Of a stretch of DNA of 64,000 nt, positions 36,544-45,143 are shown one piece after another; the stretch's first letter is position 1, and each line of letters starts with the position of its first letter. This stretch comes from VAXT01 sp963850415. Lineage in GTDB: Bacteria > Actinomycetota > Thermoleophilia > Gaiellales > Gaiellaceae. The notes under the pieces were generated by a model. The model made no database searches, was not told where the DNA came from, and was given only the letters and a program-made list of their open reading frames with translations. The stretch spans positions 1,274,522-1,338,521 of the forward strand of contig CAWKLE010000003.1 in assembly GCA_963850415.1 (NCBI GenBank). The letters are read 5' to 3'. Made by a program: the position numbers and the translations under genes.

Positions 36544-36852
36544 CTAGCGCGCGGTGACGATCGCGATCACCGCGAGCGCTCCGCAGACGACGATCACGCC
36601 CGCGAGGCCGGTGAAGATCGCAGCCAGGGCGAAGAGCGGAATCGAGAGCGCCATCCCGCCGAGCACCATCTCCTTCTGGTGTTCGCGCTTGCGCCGGAGC
36701 GACTGCTCGCTCTCGCGCTGCCGCTTCGAAAGCTCCTTCTCGATCCGGTCGACGAACGCCTCGATCAGCGCCGGTTCGGCGTCTTCGCCAAGCTCCTTGC
36801 GCGCCTCGATCGTCGCCCGCAGCTCGTCGCGTGGAACGAGCTCTTCGCTCAT
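36544..36852 (-). CDS. Small membrane protein with charged N-terminal coiled coil
   Basis: 102 residues: a charged helical N-terminus (EELVPRDELRATIEARKELG, EKELSKRQRESEQSL) and two C-terminal transmembrane helices. ATG 36852. Adjacent by one base to the preceding convergent gene. Family not recognised; members of this shape are common in Actinobacteria as DUF-type proteins. Confidence 0.65.
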   Translation of the reverse strand: MSEELVPRDELRATIEARKELGEDAEPALIEAFVDRIEKELSKRQRESEQSLRRKREHQKEMVLGGMALSIPLFALAAIFTGLAGVIVVCGALAVIAIVTAR

Positions 36853-36888
36853 GGATCGATTGTCGCGATCCGGCGGCGCTCTGTCGAC

Positions 36889-37998
36889 CTAACCGACGAG
36901 CTCGAAGAGCCGGTGGGATGCGCCGAGGCGCGGCAGGTGACGCTCGCCGAGGTCGCGGAGCTCGAGCGGGTCGAGCCGTTCTCCTTCGAGCAGCGCCTCG
37001 GTCGAGTGCGAGACGAGGATCTGCCAGGGCTCGCTCTCTTTCAGGAGCAAGATGAGATGGAGCACGGAAGCTCCGCCGTGTTCTTTTGACACGAGGCGGC
37101 CGGTGTGGACGGCGAAACACGTGATCAAGGCCTCACCCGTTGGCCACGTGCGTTGCCTGAGGAGGGCTCGCGTCGATGCGGCGCACTCGATTGCATCTCG
37201 GGCGCTTTCGAAGACCGCGAAGACGTTATCGGCTGCGGCCTCGATCGTCGTTCCGCCGTGAGCTTCGACGGACTCCCGAACGAGCTTGCGGTAGTCCGCC
37301 GCGACCTCGGCGGTCACATCGTCGCCAAGCTCCCGAAGCCTCTGCGAGAAGTCGAGCATGTCGCAGCCGAGCAACGTTCCGATGCGTCCGTAGGGATCGC
37401 GCGCCGTCCCGTCCTCATGGGCCTTCGGCGGAGCGAACTCGCGCTCGAGTCCTTGCACCCTCAACTCGAAGAGGCGCTGCGGGCGCACGATGTCCTTCAG
37501 GCGGTACTCGCCCAGGTCGCGGAGCTCGAACTCGACGCTCTCGAGATCCTCGACGATCCCGGCTGTGGCGTTCGAGACGAGAATCTGGCCGCCGTGTGCC
37601 GCGGCGCAGATTCGCGCCGCTCGGTGGACGCCCAGGCCGAAGTAGCCGGTCCCGTCCAGGAACGGCTCGGCTGTGTGGAGACCCATCCGAACTCTGAGCT
37701 GGAGGCCTTGCGGCCAATCGGCAGCTTCAAGCGTCCGCTGCACGACCACGGCTGTTGCAACCGCATCCGCGGCACGGTCGAAGGCGGCGAAGTACGCGTC
37801 GCCCTGCGTGTCGATGACGTGTCCTGCGTTGGCAGCGCAGGCGTCTTCGATTAGGCGGCCGTGCTCTGTCCTGACGTCTCCGTACCCGGTTCCCAGCGAC
37901 CGGAGGAGTTCGGTCGACCCCTCGATGTCCGTGAACAGAAAGGTGACTGTGCCGCGCGGGAGCCCTGTCTCTTCGCCGGTCGCCGAAGCGTCAGGCAA
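36889..37998 (-). CDS. Tandem class III nucleotide cyclase (second domain degenerate)
   Basis: 369 residues, soluble. The first cyclase domain keeps both metal-binding Asp residues (FLFTDIEGST and DTQGDAYFAAF) and GLGVHRAARI, where the usual Asn is His. The second (about 195-369) keeps CDMLDFS and a similar helix order but lacks the second-metal and transition-state motifs, so it is probably a regulatory partner. Makes cAMP (or cGMP) if active. The start is TTG 37998, overlapping the M3 peptidase stop. Confidence 0.82.
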   Translation of the reverse strand: MPDASATGEETGLPRGTVTFLFTDIEGSTELLRSLGTGYGDVRTEHGRLIEDACAANAGHVIDTQGDAYFAAFDRAADAVATAVVVQRTLEAADWPQGLQLRVRMGLHTAEPFLDGTGYFGLGVHRAARICAAAHGGQILVSNATAGIVEDLESVEFELRDLGEYRLKDIVRPQRLFELRVQGLEREFAPPKAHEDGTARDPYGRIGTLLGCDMLDFSQRLRELGDDVTAEVAADYRKLVRESVEAHGGTTIEAAADNVFAVFESARDAIECAASTRALLRQRTWPTGEALITCFAVHTGRLVSKEHGGASVLHLILLLKESEPWQILVSHSTEALLEGERLDPLELRDLGERHLPRLGASHRLFELVG

Positions 37999-39487
37999 GG
38001 ACGCCGCGCGTGAGCTGGGCGACCGCGTCCATCTCGAGCTCCTGGCCGGCCACCTCGCTCAGCATCTCGTCGGCGGTCATGCTCATCCCGGTCTCCCAGA
38101 GCTCGCGGACGAGCGAGCCGGCCTCGCGCTTCGTGAACCAGTCGTTGCCGAAGCGCTCGCGCAGGTGCGTCCGGAACTGCGCCTCGAACGCCCACGAGCG
38201 CAGGTAGCCGGTGACGTAGAAGCTCGAGTCGATGTCGGCCAGGTAGTCGGCCGCCGCGGGCTCGATCTTCAGCGCGTCGCCGAGGAGCTCGACGTAGCGG
38301 TTGGAGAGCTTCGTCGGATCGTCGGCCGAGTGGAACTCGATCTCGTACAGGAGCTTGGCCGAGTAGCGGCGCACCATGTACAGGAGCTGGGTCACGCCCT
38401 CGACCTCGAAGTCCTGGGGGCGGGGGAAGTCGAGGCGCCGCGTGAGCCAGGCGGGGTCGTCCGTGAGGTGCTGCATCAGCATCGCCCAGCCCTCGGTGAC
38501 CGCGACGTCGCCGAGCCGCTTCTCCTCCATCGAGAGGTCGGCCGAGGTGTTCGCGTAGTGCTCCGTGTGCCCGGCCTCGTGGAAGAGGGCGCGCCAGTCG
38601 TCGGCGCCGCCCATCGGCTGGATGACGAGCACGACGCGGCCCGGGATCTCGATCGGCGCGCAGAAGGCGCGCGGGCTCTTCTTGGGTCGCTGCTCGACGT
38701 CGAGCTCGACGTTCTCCTGCGACTTGAGGTCGACGCCCAGGTCGGCGAGCGTCGCCTCGAGCGCGGGCAGCATCTTCTCGGCCGGGAACTGCGGATCCCA
38801 CTCCGGCGCTCTGAACGTGCGGATCACGTCCCAGCGGCGCGCCTCGTCGAGCCCGATCCCGACTCGGGCCCGGAAGAGCCTGTCCGCCGACTCCTCGAAC
38901 ACCTTCTCGGTCGAGTCGAGGAGGTCGCGGCACTGCGTCGCGAGGTCGTCCAGGCGGAAGCCGAAGCGGCGATAGAGCTCGGTGTAGTTCGGCGCCTCGA
39001 GCCGCTCGACGCCGTCGCGGACGATGCCGACGCCCTCGGCATGGAGCGGGTTCAGGTGCTCCTCGGTGAGCTCGACCCGAGCCTTGTCGATCCGCTCCCG
39101 CTTGTCGCGGTCAGGCTCGTTCGCCATCGCGGGCCGGAGCATCCGGAACGGGATCGTCTCACCGTCGACCTCGGCCTCGAGGCTCGCCTCGAGCTCGGCC
39201 ACCTTCTCGGCCTGGTCGCGCGTCAGCTCGCCGAGGTAGCCCTCCGAGGCGAAGCGCCAGAGCTCGGTTACGCGGCGGTCGCCGTTCGCGGTGCGGCCGA
39301 GGGCGAGCGCCTGGTCGAGCTGCGTCAGGTCGGTAAAGCGCTCGAAGATGGGTGCGAGCTCGAGCTTCTCCTTGTGGCCGGCGTAGTGGAGGTAGTACTC
39401 CTCGTCGAGCTCCGCGATGAAGCGGTCGGCTCGCTCGCGGAAGCGATCGAGGTCCGCAGAGGTAAGAGGAGGGGCCGCACTCGACAA
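37991..39487 (-). CDS. M3-family oligoendopeptidase
   Basis: 498 residues from TTG 39487. The zinc motif ALFHEAGHTEHYAN (HExGH) is near residue 305 and the third ligand is expected in VAVTEGWAM. Helical fold typical of thimet/oligopeptidase F enzymes, somewhat short. Degrades peptides in the cytoplasm. It is divergent from yjbQ with only 19 bp between start codons, so both are likely leaderless or start in the other gene's promoter. Confidence 0.88.
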   Translation of the reverse strand: MSSAAPPLTSADLDRFRERADRFIAELDEEYYLHYAGHKEKLELAPIFERFTDLTQLDQALALGRTANGDRRVTELWRFASEGYLGELTRDQAEKVAELEASLEAEVDGETIPFRMLRPAMANEPDRDKRERIDKARVELTEEHLNPLHAEGVGIVRDGVERLEAPNYTELYRRFGFRLDDLATQCRDLLDSTEKVFEESADRLFRARVGIGLDEARRWDVIRTFRAPEWDPQFPAEKMLPALEATLADLGVDLKSQENVELDVEQRPKKSPRAFCAPIEIPGRVVLVIQPMGGADDWRALFHEAGHTEHYANTSADLSMEEKRLGDVAVTEGWAMLMQHLTDDPAWLTRRLDFPRPQDFEVEGVTQLLYMVRRYSAKLLYEIEFHSADDPTKLSNRYVELLGDALKIEPAAADYLADIDSSFYVTGYLRSWAFEAQFRTHLRERFGNDWFTKREAGSLVRELWETGMSMTADEMLSEVAGQELEMDAVAQLTRGVLA

Positions 39488-39494
39488 GGGTTCG

Positions 39495-39500
39495 TAGGAT
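39495..39500 (+). promoter_or_regulatory. -10 box of a probable leaderless yjbQ transcript
   Basis: TAGGAT lies exactly six bases before the GTG at 39507, as in the box at 4363-4368. A leaderless mRNA is predicted; no ribosome-binding site precedes the GTG. Confidence 0.45.
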
Positions 39501-39506
39501 AACGCT

Positions 39507-39905
39507 GTGCGCGAGATCGACCTAAGCACCGAGCGGAAGACTCAGCTCGTCGAAATCACCCGGGACGTCGAGGCTGCATTGAACGGAGTCGAGGGCGCCA
39601 CCGCCGCGCTCGTCTTCGTGCCGCACACGACGGCCGGGGTGACGATCAACGAGCACGCGGACCCGGCCGTTGCCCGTGACCTCGAGGTCGCGATGGAACG
39701 GATGGTGCGCGAGGACTGGGGCTGGCAGCACATCGAGGCCGGCGAGGAGAACGCGCCCTCGCACGTCCGCGCTGCGCTGGCCGGGCCGCAGGTGCTGATC
39801 CCGATCGACGGCGGGCGGCTCGCGCTCGGCACCTGGCAGGGCATCTTCTTCTGCGAGTTCGACGGCCCCCGGAAGCGCAAGGTCTACGTCACGCCTCTGA
39901 CTTGA
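39507..39905 (+). CDS. yjbQ: YjbQ/UPF0047 family protein
   Basis: 132 residues. The conserved pattern VFVPHTTAGVTINEHADP, then DWGWQHIEAGEENAPSH, is the metal-binding core of the family; the histidines are all present. Members show weak thiamine-phosphate synthase activity in E. coli but the true role is uncertain. The stop overlaps a TTG start of the ABC ATPase gene (TTGA). Confidence 0.9.
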   Translation: MREIDLSTERKTQLVEITRDVEAALNGVEGATAALVFVPHTTAGVTINEHADPAVARDLEVAMERMVREDWGWQHIEAGEENAPSHVRAALAGPQVLIPIDGGRLALGTWQGIFFCEFDGPRKRKVYVTPLT

Positions 39906-40792
39906 TTCAGGTCGAAAACCTCACGAAGCGGTTCCGGAAGACCGTCGCTGTCGACGACCTGAGCTTCAAGATTCGCGAGGGCGCGATTACGGGATTCCTG
40001 GGCCCGAACGGCGCGGGGAAGACGACCACGCTGCGCGTGATCCTCGGCCTCGTTCACCCGACCGCCGGCAGGGCGACCGTCATGGGGCGGCTCTACCGTC
40101 AGCTCGAGTCGCCGACGCAGCAGGTCGGGGCCGTGCTCGAGGCGTCCGACTTCCATCCCGGCCGCTCCGGGCGAAATCATCTGCGGGTTCTGGCTGCAGC
40201 AACCGGAATCCCGCGCTCGCGGGTCGAGGAGGTGCTCGAGGTCGTCGACCTTCAGGATGCTGCGGGGCGCCGCGCAGGGGGTTACTCGCTCGGAATGCGC
40301 CAGCGCCTCAGCCTCGCAGGGGCGCTCCTCGGCGATCCCCGCATCCTCGTGCTCGACGAGCCGGCGAACGGGCTCGACCCACAGGGAATCCGTTGGCTTC
40401 GCGAGTTCCTGCGCTCGCTGGCGGCGGAGGGGCGGACGATCTTCATCTCGAGTCACGTCCTGGCTGAGGTCGAGCAGATCGTCGACGAGGTCGTGATCAT
40501 CCATCGCGGGAAGTTCGTCGTGCAGGCGACGACGGCCGAGCTCGTGGCGCGGGCCGCCGGCGGCATCCGCGCGCGGAGCCCGCAGGCCGATCAGCTACGC
40601 GCCGCGCTCGAGCAGGCGAGCGTCAAGGTCGCCTCGTCCGAAGGGGACTTGCTGACGCTTGCCGATGCGACCACCGCTCAGGTCGGCGAGATCGCCGCCG
40701 CGAAGGGCATCGTCCTGCACGAGCTCGTCGCCGAGAGCTCGTCGCTCGAGGAGGCGTTCCTCGATTTGACGTCCAAGGAGAAAACCCCGTAA
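39902..40792 (+). CDS. ABC-2 type transporter ATP-binding protein
   Basis: 296 residues. Walker A LGPNGAGKTTTL, signature YSLGMRQRLSLAGALL, Walker B ILVLDEPANGLDP, and H-loop ISSHVLAEVE, plus a C-terminal accessory domain. Bacitracin/antibiotic-export-like group (DrrA/BcrA type). TTG 39902 overlaps the yjbQ stop. It pairs with the permease that starts inside its TAA (TAATG). Confidence 0.93.
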   Translation: MIQVENLTKRFRKTVAVDDLSFKIREGAITGFLGPNGAGKTTTLRVILGLVHPTAGRATVMGRLYRQLESPTQQVGAVLEASDFHPGRSGRNHLRVLAAATGIPRSRVEEVLEVVDLQDAAGRRAGGYSLGMRQRLSLAGALLGDPRILVLDEPANGLDPQGIRWLREFLRSLAAEGRTIFISSHVLAEVEQIVDEVVIIHRGKFVVQATTAELVARAAGGIRARSPQADQLRAALEQASVKVASSEGDLLTLADATTAQVGEIAAAKGIVLHELVAESSSLEEAFLDLTSKEKTP

Positions 40793-41520
40793 TGCGGCTG
40801 GTCACAGCGGAGCTCCTGAAGGTCTGGACGGCTCCTCGGACCTTGCTCGGAATCCTTCTGTCAGAGATGGCGATCGTCTTGATCGGGACGATCGCGACTC
40901 TCCACTCCGCGGTCAACGATCCCGTGCTTCCTCCGCATCTGAACCGGGACATCGCGACGTTGGGCGGGGTCGCGCTGCTCTTCACGACCCTCGTCGGCAT
41001 CCTCATCGCAACGACCGAGTACCGGCACGGGACGATCACGCTCACGTTCCTCGCGGCGCCGGTGCGCGAGAAGGTGCTCGCTGCCAAGACTGGTGCGGCC
41101 TTGATCGCGAGCGTCCTGCTCACCCTGCCGGCTGCGCTGCTCCCGATCTTGATCGCGCAGATCTGGGTCGGCGGGCGGGCCGACTATCACTTCGGCGGGC
41201 ACGAGTGGCAGCTCGTGGCGCGGCTGTTCCTGGGTGCGGCGCTCGTTGCCATGATCGGTTTCTTCATCGGGGCGAGCATCAAGCGGCAACTCGGCGCGGT
41301 GATTCTCGTCCTGGCCTGGATCGTCTTCCTCGAGCCTGCGATCGGCGGACTCTTCCCCGGGACGAATGACTACCTGATCGGTCCCGCGATCGGGGGCGTC
41401 CTCGGGGGCAGCGGAAACGACGCTCCGTCCTTTGGCCAGTCGTCGGCGGTGGTCGTCGCCTATCTGGCCGTGCTCGGAACTCTCGCCGTCGTGCTCACCC
41501 GGCGCCGCGACGTCACGTAG
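40792..41520 (+). CDS. ABC-2 type transporter permease
   Basis: 242 residues, six transmembrane helices, opening MRLVTAELLKVWTAPRTLL (typical ABC-2 N-terminus) with an ATTEYRHGTITLTFLA motif after helix 2. Works with the preceding ATPase; substrate unknown. Ends eight bases into the convergent GNAT gene. Confidence 0.88.
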   Translation: MRLVTAELLKVWTAPRTLLGILLSEMAIVLIGTIATLHSAVNDPVLPPHLNRDIATLGGVALLFTTLVGILIATTEYRHGTITLTFLAAPVREKVLAAKTGAALIASVLLTLPAALLPILIAQIWVGGRADYHFGGHEWQLVARLFLGAALVAMIGFFIGASIKRQLGAVILVLAWIVFLEPAIGGLFPGTNDYLIGPAIGGVLGGSGNDAPSFGQSSAVVVAYLAVLGTLAVVLTRRRDVT

Positions 41521-42427
41521 CGAGCGGGCCGGTCACGACGATGTGCGTCGGGGCGGGCCGGTAGCCGAGGCGCGCGTTCACGCCTCGCATGCCCGCGTTC
41601 GTCTCGTCGTTCGTCGTGACGATCTGCTCGATCCCGGCGGCACGGGCGCGTGCGACCTGCTCGCGCTTGAGGACGGTGGCAATTCCGCGCCGGCGCCAAT
41701 CGCGGCGCACCGCGGTCAGCATGTTCTCCGCGACCGGCGAGGAGGCGCCGCGCCGCCGCAGGCCCGTGTAGCCGACGACCGCGTCGCCGGCCAGCGCTGC
41801 GATCATCGCGTCGGGGACCGCCCCGGGGCCCTCGAGGTACTGCTCGCGCCAGCGGTCGAAAGGCTGGCCCTCGAAGTCGTCCCCTTCCGGCCTTGGTACG
41901 TCTGCGCCGACCTCGCAGTCGACCTCGTAGACGGCACGCTCGAGGTCGGGCCGCTCGGCGAGCGATACGAGATCGATTCCGGCGGGCGGTTCGGCAACGG
42001 CTTCGGCGTGAGCTGTGTCGAGCACGACCTCGTACTCGCGGCCGGCCTCGCGGAAACCGCGCTTGCGGACGAAGTCACGCGACGCGCCGTCGTCCTCGCG
42101 GACGCGGCCCCAGAGCGATTCGCGGCCGAGTTTGCGGGCATGCTGCGACAACGCCTCGTAGATCCGTGCCCCGACACCTCGCCCGCGGTGCTCCGGCAGG
42201 ACGCGGACCATCGCGTACAGGCTGCTCTGGATCGATGACGGCCGCCCGACGCCGCAGCCGAAGACCTCGTCGCCGCGTCCCGCGAGCAGGAACGCGCTCT
42301 CCTGGTCCGACTGGACGAAATGCTCGATCTCGTCGACACCGAAGACGTCGCCCGAGACCCGCTCCATGATCTCGGCCCACTGCGCGTATTGCGGAGGCGT
42401 GCCCGGCCTCTCGAAGCTCAGCTCCAT
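41513..42427 (-). CDS. Tandem GNAT acetyltransferase
   Basis: 304 residues with two GNAT folds: VLPEHRGRGVGARIYEALS in the first (about 75) and VRRDWRRRGIATVLKREQV in the second (about 250), each the acetyl-CoA pyrophosphate loop. Similar to mycothiol synthase-like or Eis-like tandem GNATs; substrate unknown. ATG 42427. It overlaps the convergent ABC permease by 8 bp. Confidence 0.85.
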   Translation of the reverse strand: MELSFERPGTPPQYAQWAEIMERVSGDVFGVDEIEHFVQSDQESAFLLAGRGDEVFGCGVGRPSSIQSSLYAMVRVLPEHRGRGVGARIYEALSQHARKLGRESLWGRVREDDGASRDFVRKRGFREAGREYEVVLDTAHAEAVAEPPAGIDLVSLAERPDLERAVYEVDCEVGADVPRPEGDDFEGQPFDRWREQYLEGPGAVPDAMIAALAGDAVVGYTGLRRRGASSPVAENMLTAVRRDWRRRGIATVLKREQVARARAAGIEQIVTTNDETNAGMRGVNARLGYRPAPTHIVVTGPLAT

Positions 42428-42449
42428 CCCCGAACCCTATGCTGGTCGC

Positions 42450-43811
42450 ATGGCCGCGCCCGTTCGACTGGACGACGAGCTCGACCTCAGGATCGAGTCG
42501 CTCGCGTACGGCGGCAACGGCGTCGCGCGGCTGAACGGCTTCGTCGTCTTCGTGCGCCGCGGGCTGCCCGGAGACGTCGTGCGCGCGCGAGTCACCCGCG
42601 TGAAGCGGAACCACGCGGAAGCGCTCGCGCTGGAGGTCGTCGAGGCCGGGGCCCCCCGGGTCGACGCGCCGTGCGAGCACTACCCGGACTGCGGGGGCTG
42701 CCGCTTCCAGGACCTCGCGTACGAGGCGCAGCTGGATGCGAAAGCGGCCCAGGTCGAGGAGGCGCTTCGCCGCATCGGGCGCGTCGACGACCCGCCGCTC
42801 GAGCCGATCGTCCCGGCCGATCCCGTCTTCCACTACCGAAACAAGCTCGAATACTCGTTCACGCGCACGCCGGACGGGCCCGCGCTCGGCTTCCACCGGG
42901 CAGGTCGCTGGGACGAGGTGCTCGACATCCGCAAGTGCTGGCTCACGACCGACCTCGGGAACGCGATCCGCGAGGGGGTCCGCGACTGGGCGCGCGAGCA
43001 GTGCCTCGAGGCGTACGACCAGGCCGAGCACACGGGCTTCCTGCGCCACCTCGTCGTCCGCGAGGGACGCAACACGGGCCAGGCGCTCATCCAGCTCGTC
43101 ACCGCGCCCGGGCGACTCGACGCGGACAGCTTCGTCGCCGCGCTCGAGCGCTTCCCGGAGGTGCGCTCCGTCCACTGGTCGGTGAACGAACGCCCCGCCG
43201 AGGTGACGAACCTGCCGACGCAGCTCCTGCACGGAGACGACGCCATCGAGGAGGAGCTCTGCGGCCTGCGCTTCCGGGTGCGCCCGAATGCCTTCCTGCA
43301 GACGAACACGGCCATGGCCGAGCGGCTCTATGAGCTGGCGCGCGAGTTCGCGGGCCTGACCGGCGAGGAGAGCGTCTACGACCTCTACTGCGGGATCGGG
43401 ACGATCGGGCTCACGCTCGCGCGCGACGCTTTGACGGTCTGGGGTGTCGAGGTCTCCGAGGAGTCGGTCGCGTGCGCGCTCGAGAACGCTGAACTGAACG
43501 GGATCGCGAACGCCGCGTTCTACGCCGGCGAGGTGGGCGAGGCGCTGGACGACCTCAGGGAACGCGCCGGCGCTCCGGACGTCGCCGTCGTCGATCCGCC
43601 GCGGGCGGGGCTCTCCGGCAAGGCGCTGCGCCGACTCGCGCGCCTGGAGCCTGGGCGCATCGTCTACGTCTCCTGCAACCCGACGACGCTGGCCGGGAAC
43701 GTCAAGGAGCTCGAGGCGGAGTGGGGGTACCGGCTCGTGCGGGCACGGCCCGTGGACATGTTCCCGCACACGCCGCACATCGAGACGGTCGCCCTGCTCG
43801 AGCGGGGCTAG
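42450..43811 (+). CDS. TrmA/RlmD-family RNA 5-methyluridine methyltransferase
   Basis: 453 residues. N-terminal TRAM domain (LRIESLAYGGNGVARLNGFVV), a 4Fe-4S site (CEHYPDCGGCRFQ plus a later Cys), then the SAM domain with VYDLYCGIGTIGL and the catalytic Cys in VSCNPTTLAGN. Methylates uridine C5 in rRNA or tRNA; the RlmC/D versus TrmA choice is not readable here. ATG 42450, divergent from the GNAT gene with 22 bp between. Confidence 0.92.
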   Translation: MAAPVRLDDELDLRIESLAYGGNGVARLNGFVVFVRRGLPGDVVRARVTRVKRNHAEALALEVVEAGAPRVDAPCEHYPDCGGCRFQDLAYEAQLDAKAAQVEEALRRIGRVDDPPLEPIVPADPVFHYRNKLEYSFTRTPDGPALGFHRAGRWDEVLDIRKCWLTTDLGNAIREGVRDWAREQCLEAYDQAEHTGFLRHLVVREGRNTGQALIQLVTAPGRLDADSFVAALERFPEVRSVHWSVNERPAEVTNLPTQLLHGDDAIEEELCGLRFRVRPNAFLQTNTAMAERLYELAREFAGLTGEESVYDLYCGIGTIGLTLARDALTVWGVEVSEESVACALENAELNGIANAAFYAGEVGEALDDLRERAGAPDVAVVDPPRAGLSGKALRRLARLEPGRIVYVSCNPTTLAGNVKELEAEWGYRLVRARPVDMFPHTPHIETVALLERG

Positions 43812-44560
43812 CCGCTCTCGCGCTCGGAGCGCAACGACCCCCAGGCGTCCTCCGAGCGCAGCTTGCGCCAGAGCAGGTCCGCGTTCGGGGCGAGGAAGCC
43901 GAGGGCGAGAAGCGGCAGGGCGGGCAGCCCCGGGATGTCGCGATGGATGATGCGGGGAAGCGCGGCGGTGAGGGCGAGCGTCGTTCCGAAGGAGAGGGTC
44001 ATCGCGGCCCACGTGAGCCGCGTCCGCAGGCCCCAGCGGTCGGCGGCCCCGAGGAAGAGCGCGAAGAACAGGAGGTCGGGGAGTCCGAGTTGCGCCGTGT
44101 TCGCCTCACCCGGGACCGGGAACGCGAAGGAGAAGGTCGTGAACAGCTCCCGCTGGTGCGTGACGATGTGCTTCGTCGGCCCGCGCCAGACCGAGACCGC
44201 GTCCACCCACGGGATGATCAGCGCGACGGTCGTGACCCACGCCGCCGTCTCGAAGAAGCTCAGGAACCACCACGCGAGCAGCGTCACGGCGCCGAGCTTG
44301 GCGAAGTTCGCGAGCACGTCGAGCCCCACGATCTGCAACACGGCCGCGAGCACGGCGACCCCGATCCCGGCCGGAAGCAGCCAGCGCATCGTCCGCAGCG
44401 GCAGCGCGAAGTAGACGAGCGCGAACACCGGCGGGATGACGAGCAGCGAGATGATCGCGATGTCCCACCAGAGGCTGAAGCTCGGCAGCGACTCCGCCAC
44501 GGCGTAGTAGACGCCGAGGTAGAGCCCGAGCCCTAGTAGGGCGGCAGTTCGGCCCACCAT
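43808..44560 (-). CDS. Presenilin-like (A22-type) multi-pass membrane protein
   Basis: 250 residues, seven to nine helices. Three presenilin landmarks appear in order: Asp120 in PWVDAVSVWRGP (compare YD in helix 6), QLGLPDLLFFALFLGAA at 158-174 with Asp162 (compare GxGD in helix 7), and GLPALPLLALGF at 211-222 (the PAL motif). GxGD is altered to GLPD. If active it would be an intramembrane aspartyl protease. Follows the UDG-family gene with a 28-bp overlap. My recognition rests on motifs alone. Confidence 0.6.
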   Translation of the reverse strand: MVGRTAALLGLGLYLGVYYAVAESLPSFSLWWDIAIISLLVIPPVFALVYFALPLRTMRWLLPAGIGVAVLAAVLQIVGLDVLANFAKLGAVTLLAWWFLSFFETAAWVTTVALIIPWVDAVSVWRGPTKHIVTHQRELFTTFSFAFPVPGEANTAQLGLPDLLFFALFLGAADRWGLRTRLTWAAMTLSFGTTLALTAALPRIIHRDIPGLPALPLLALGFLAPNADLLWRKLRSEDAWGSLRSERESG

Positions 44561-45120
44561 GGGCCCAGGGCCTTGAAGGCGTTCCAGAACTCAGTCTTCG
44601 CCGGCTGCTCGTCGAGCGAGGCGTCGATGTCCGGCACGTAGAGCGCCTGCACCGTGGGCGTCCAGTCCTGGAGCGAGCCCAGCTCGGGCTCGAGCTCGGC
44701 CGCCAGCGCAAACTCGAGCGCGTTCAGAAACCCGAGCGCGTCCTCGCCCATGACGACGACGAGCTTCGGCTGGACGATGTGCAGCTCACGCACGAGGAAC
44801 GGGCGCGCCTCATCGGCCGGCTCGTCCGCGAACTTCAGGCAGTTCGTCCCGTACACCGAGAGCGGGTCGACGTTCAGCCGCTGGAGCGACTTGAGGATCG
44901 CCTGGCCCGTCCGCCCGAAGAACGCGACGCCCTCCTGGACCTCCGCCGCCTGCGGGCGATGCTTGAGCAGCATCACGTCCGCGCGCGGGTGGCCGGATCC
45001 GAGCACGGGCACACGCTCGCCGTTTCCGGCGGCGGCGATCTCGTGCCCGAGGTCGTTGATCTCGGCGATCGCCTTCTTGAGGTACTTCTCGTAGATCTCG
45101 TCGGTCGACACAGAGGTCAC
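44533..45120 (-). CDS. Uracil-DNA glycosylase superfamily protein
   Basis: 195 residues from GTG 45120. GVAFFGRTGQAILKSLQRLN and VYGTNCLKF correspond to the family 4/5 core, with LVVVMGEDALGFLN near the C-terminus. The usual 4Fe-4S cysteines and the GExPG loop are not recognisable, so DNA repair activity is uncertain. It follows the GT4-PHP fusion by 23 bp and overlaps the presenilin-like gene, an unusual set of neighbours. Confidence 0.7.
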   Translation of the reverse strand: MTSVSTDEIYEKYLKKAIAEINDLGHEIAAAGNGERVPVLGSGHPRADVMLLKHRPQAAEVQEGVAFFGRTGQAILKSLQRLNVDPLSVYGTNCLKFADEPADEARPFLVRELHIVQPKLVVVMGEDALGFLNALEFALAAELEPELGSLQDWTPTVQALYVPDIDASLDEQPAKTEFWNAFKALGPWWAELPPY

Positions 45121-45143
45121 AGCGGCAGGTTTCCAGTTCTCGG

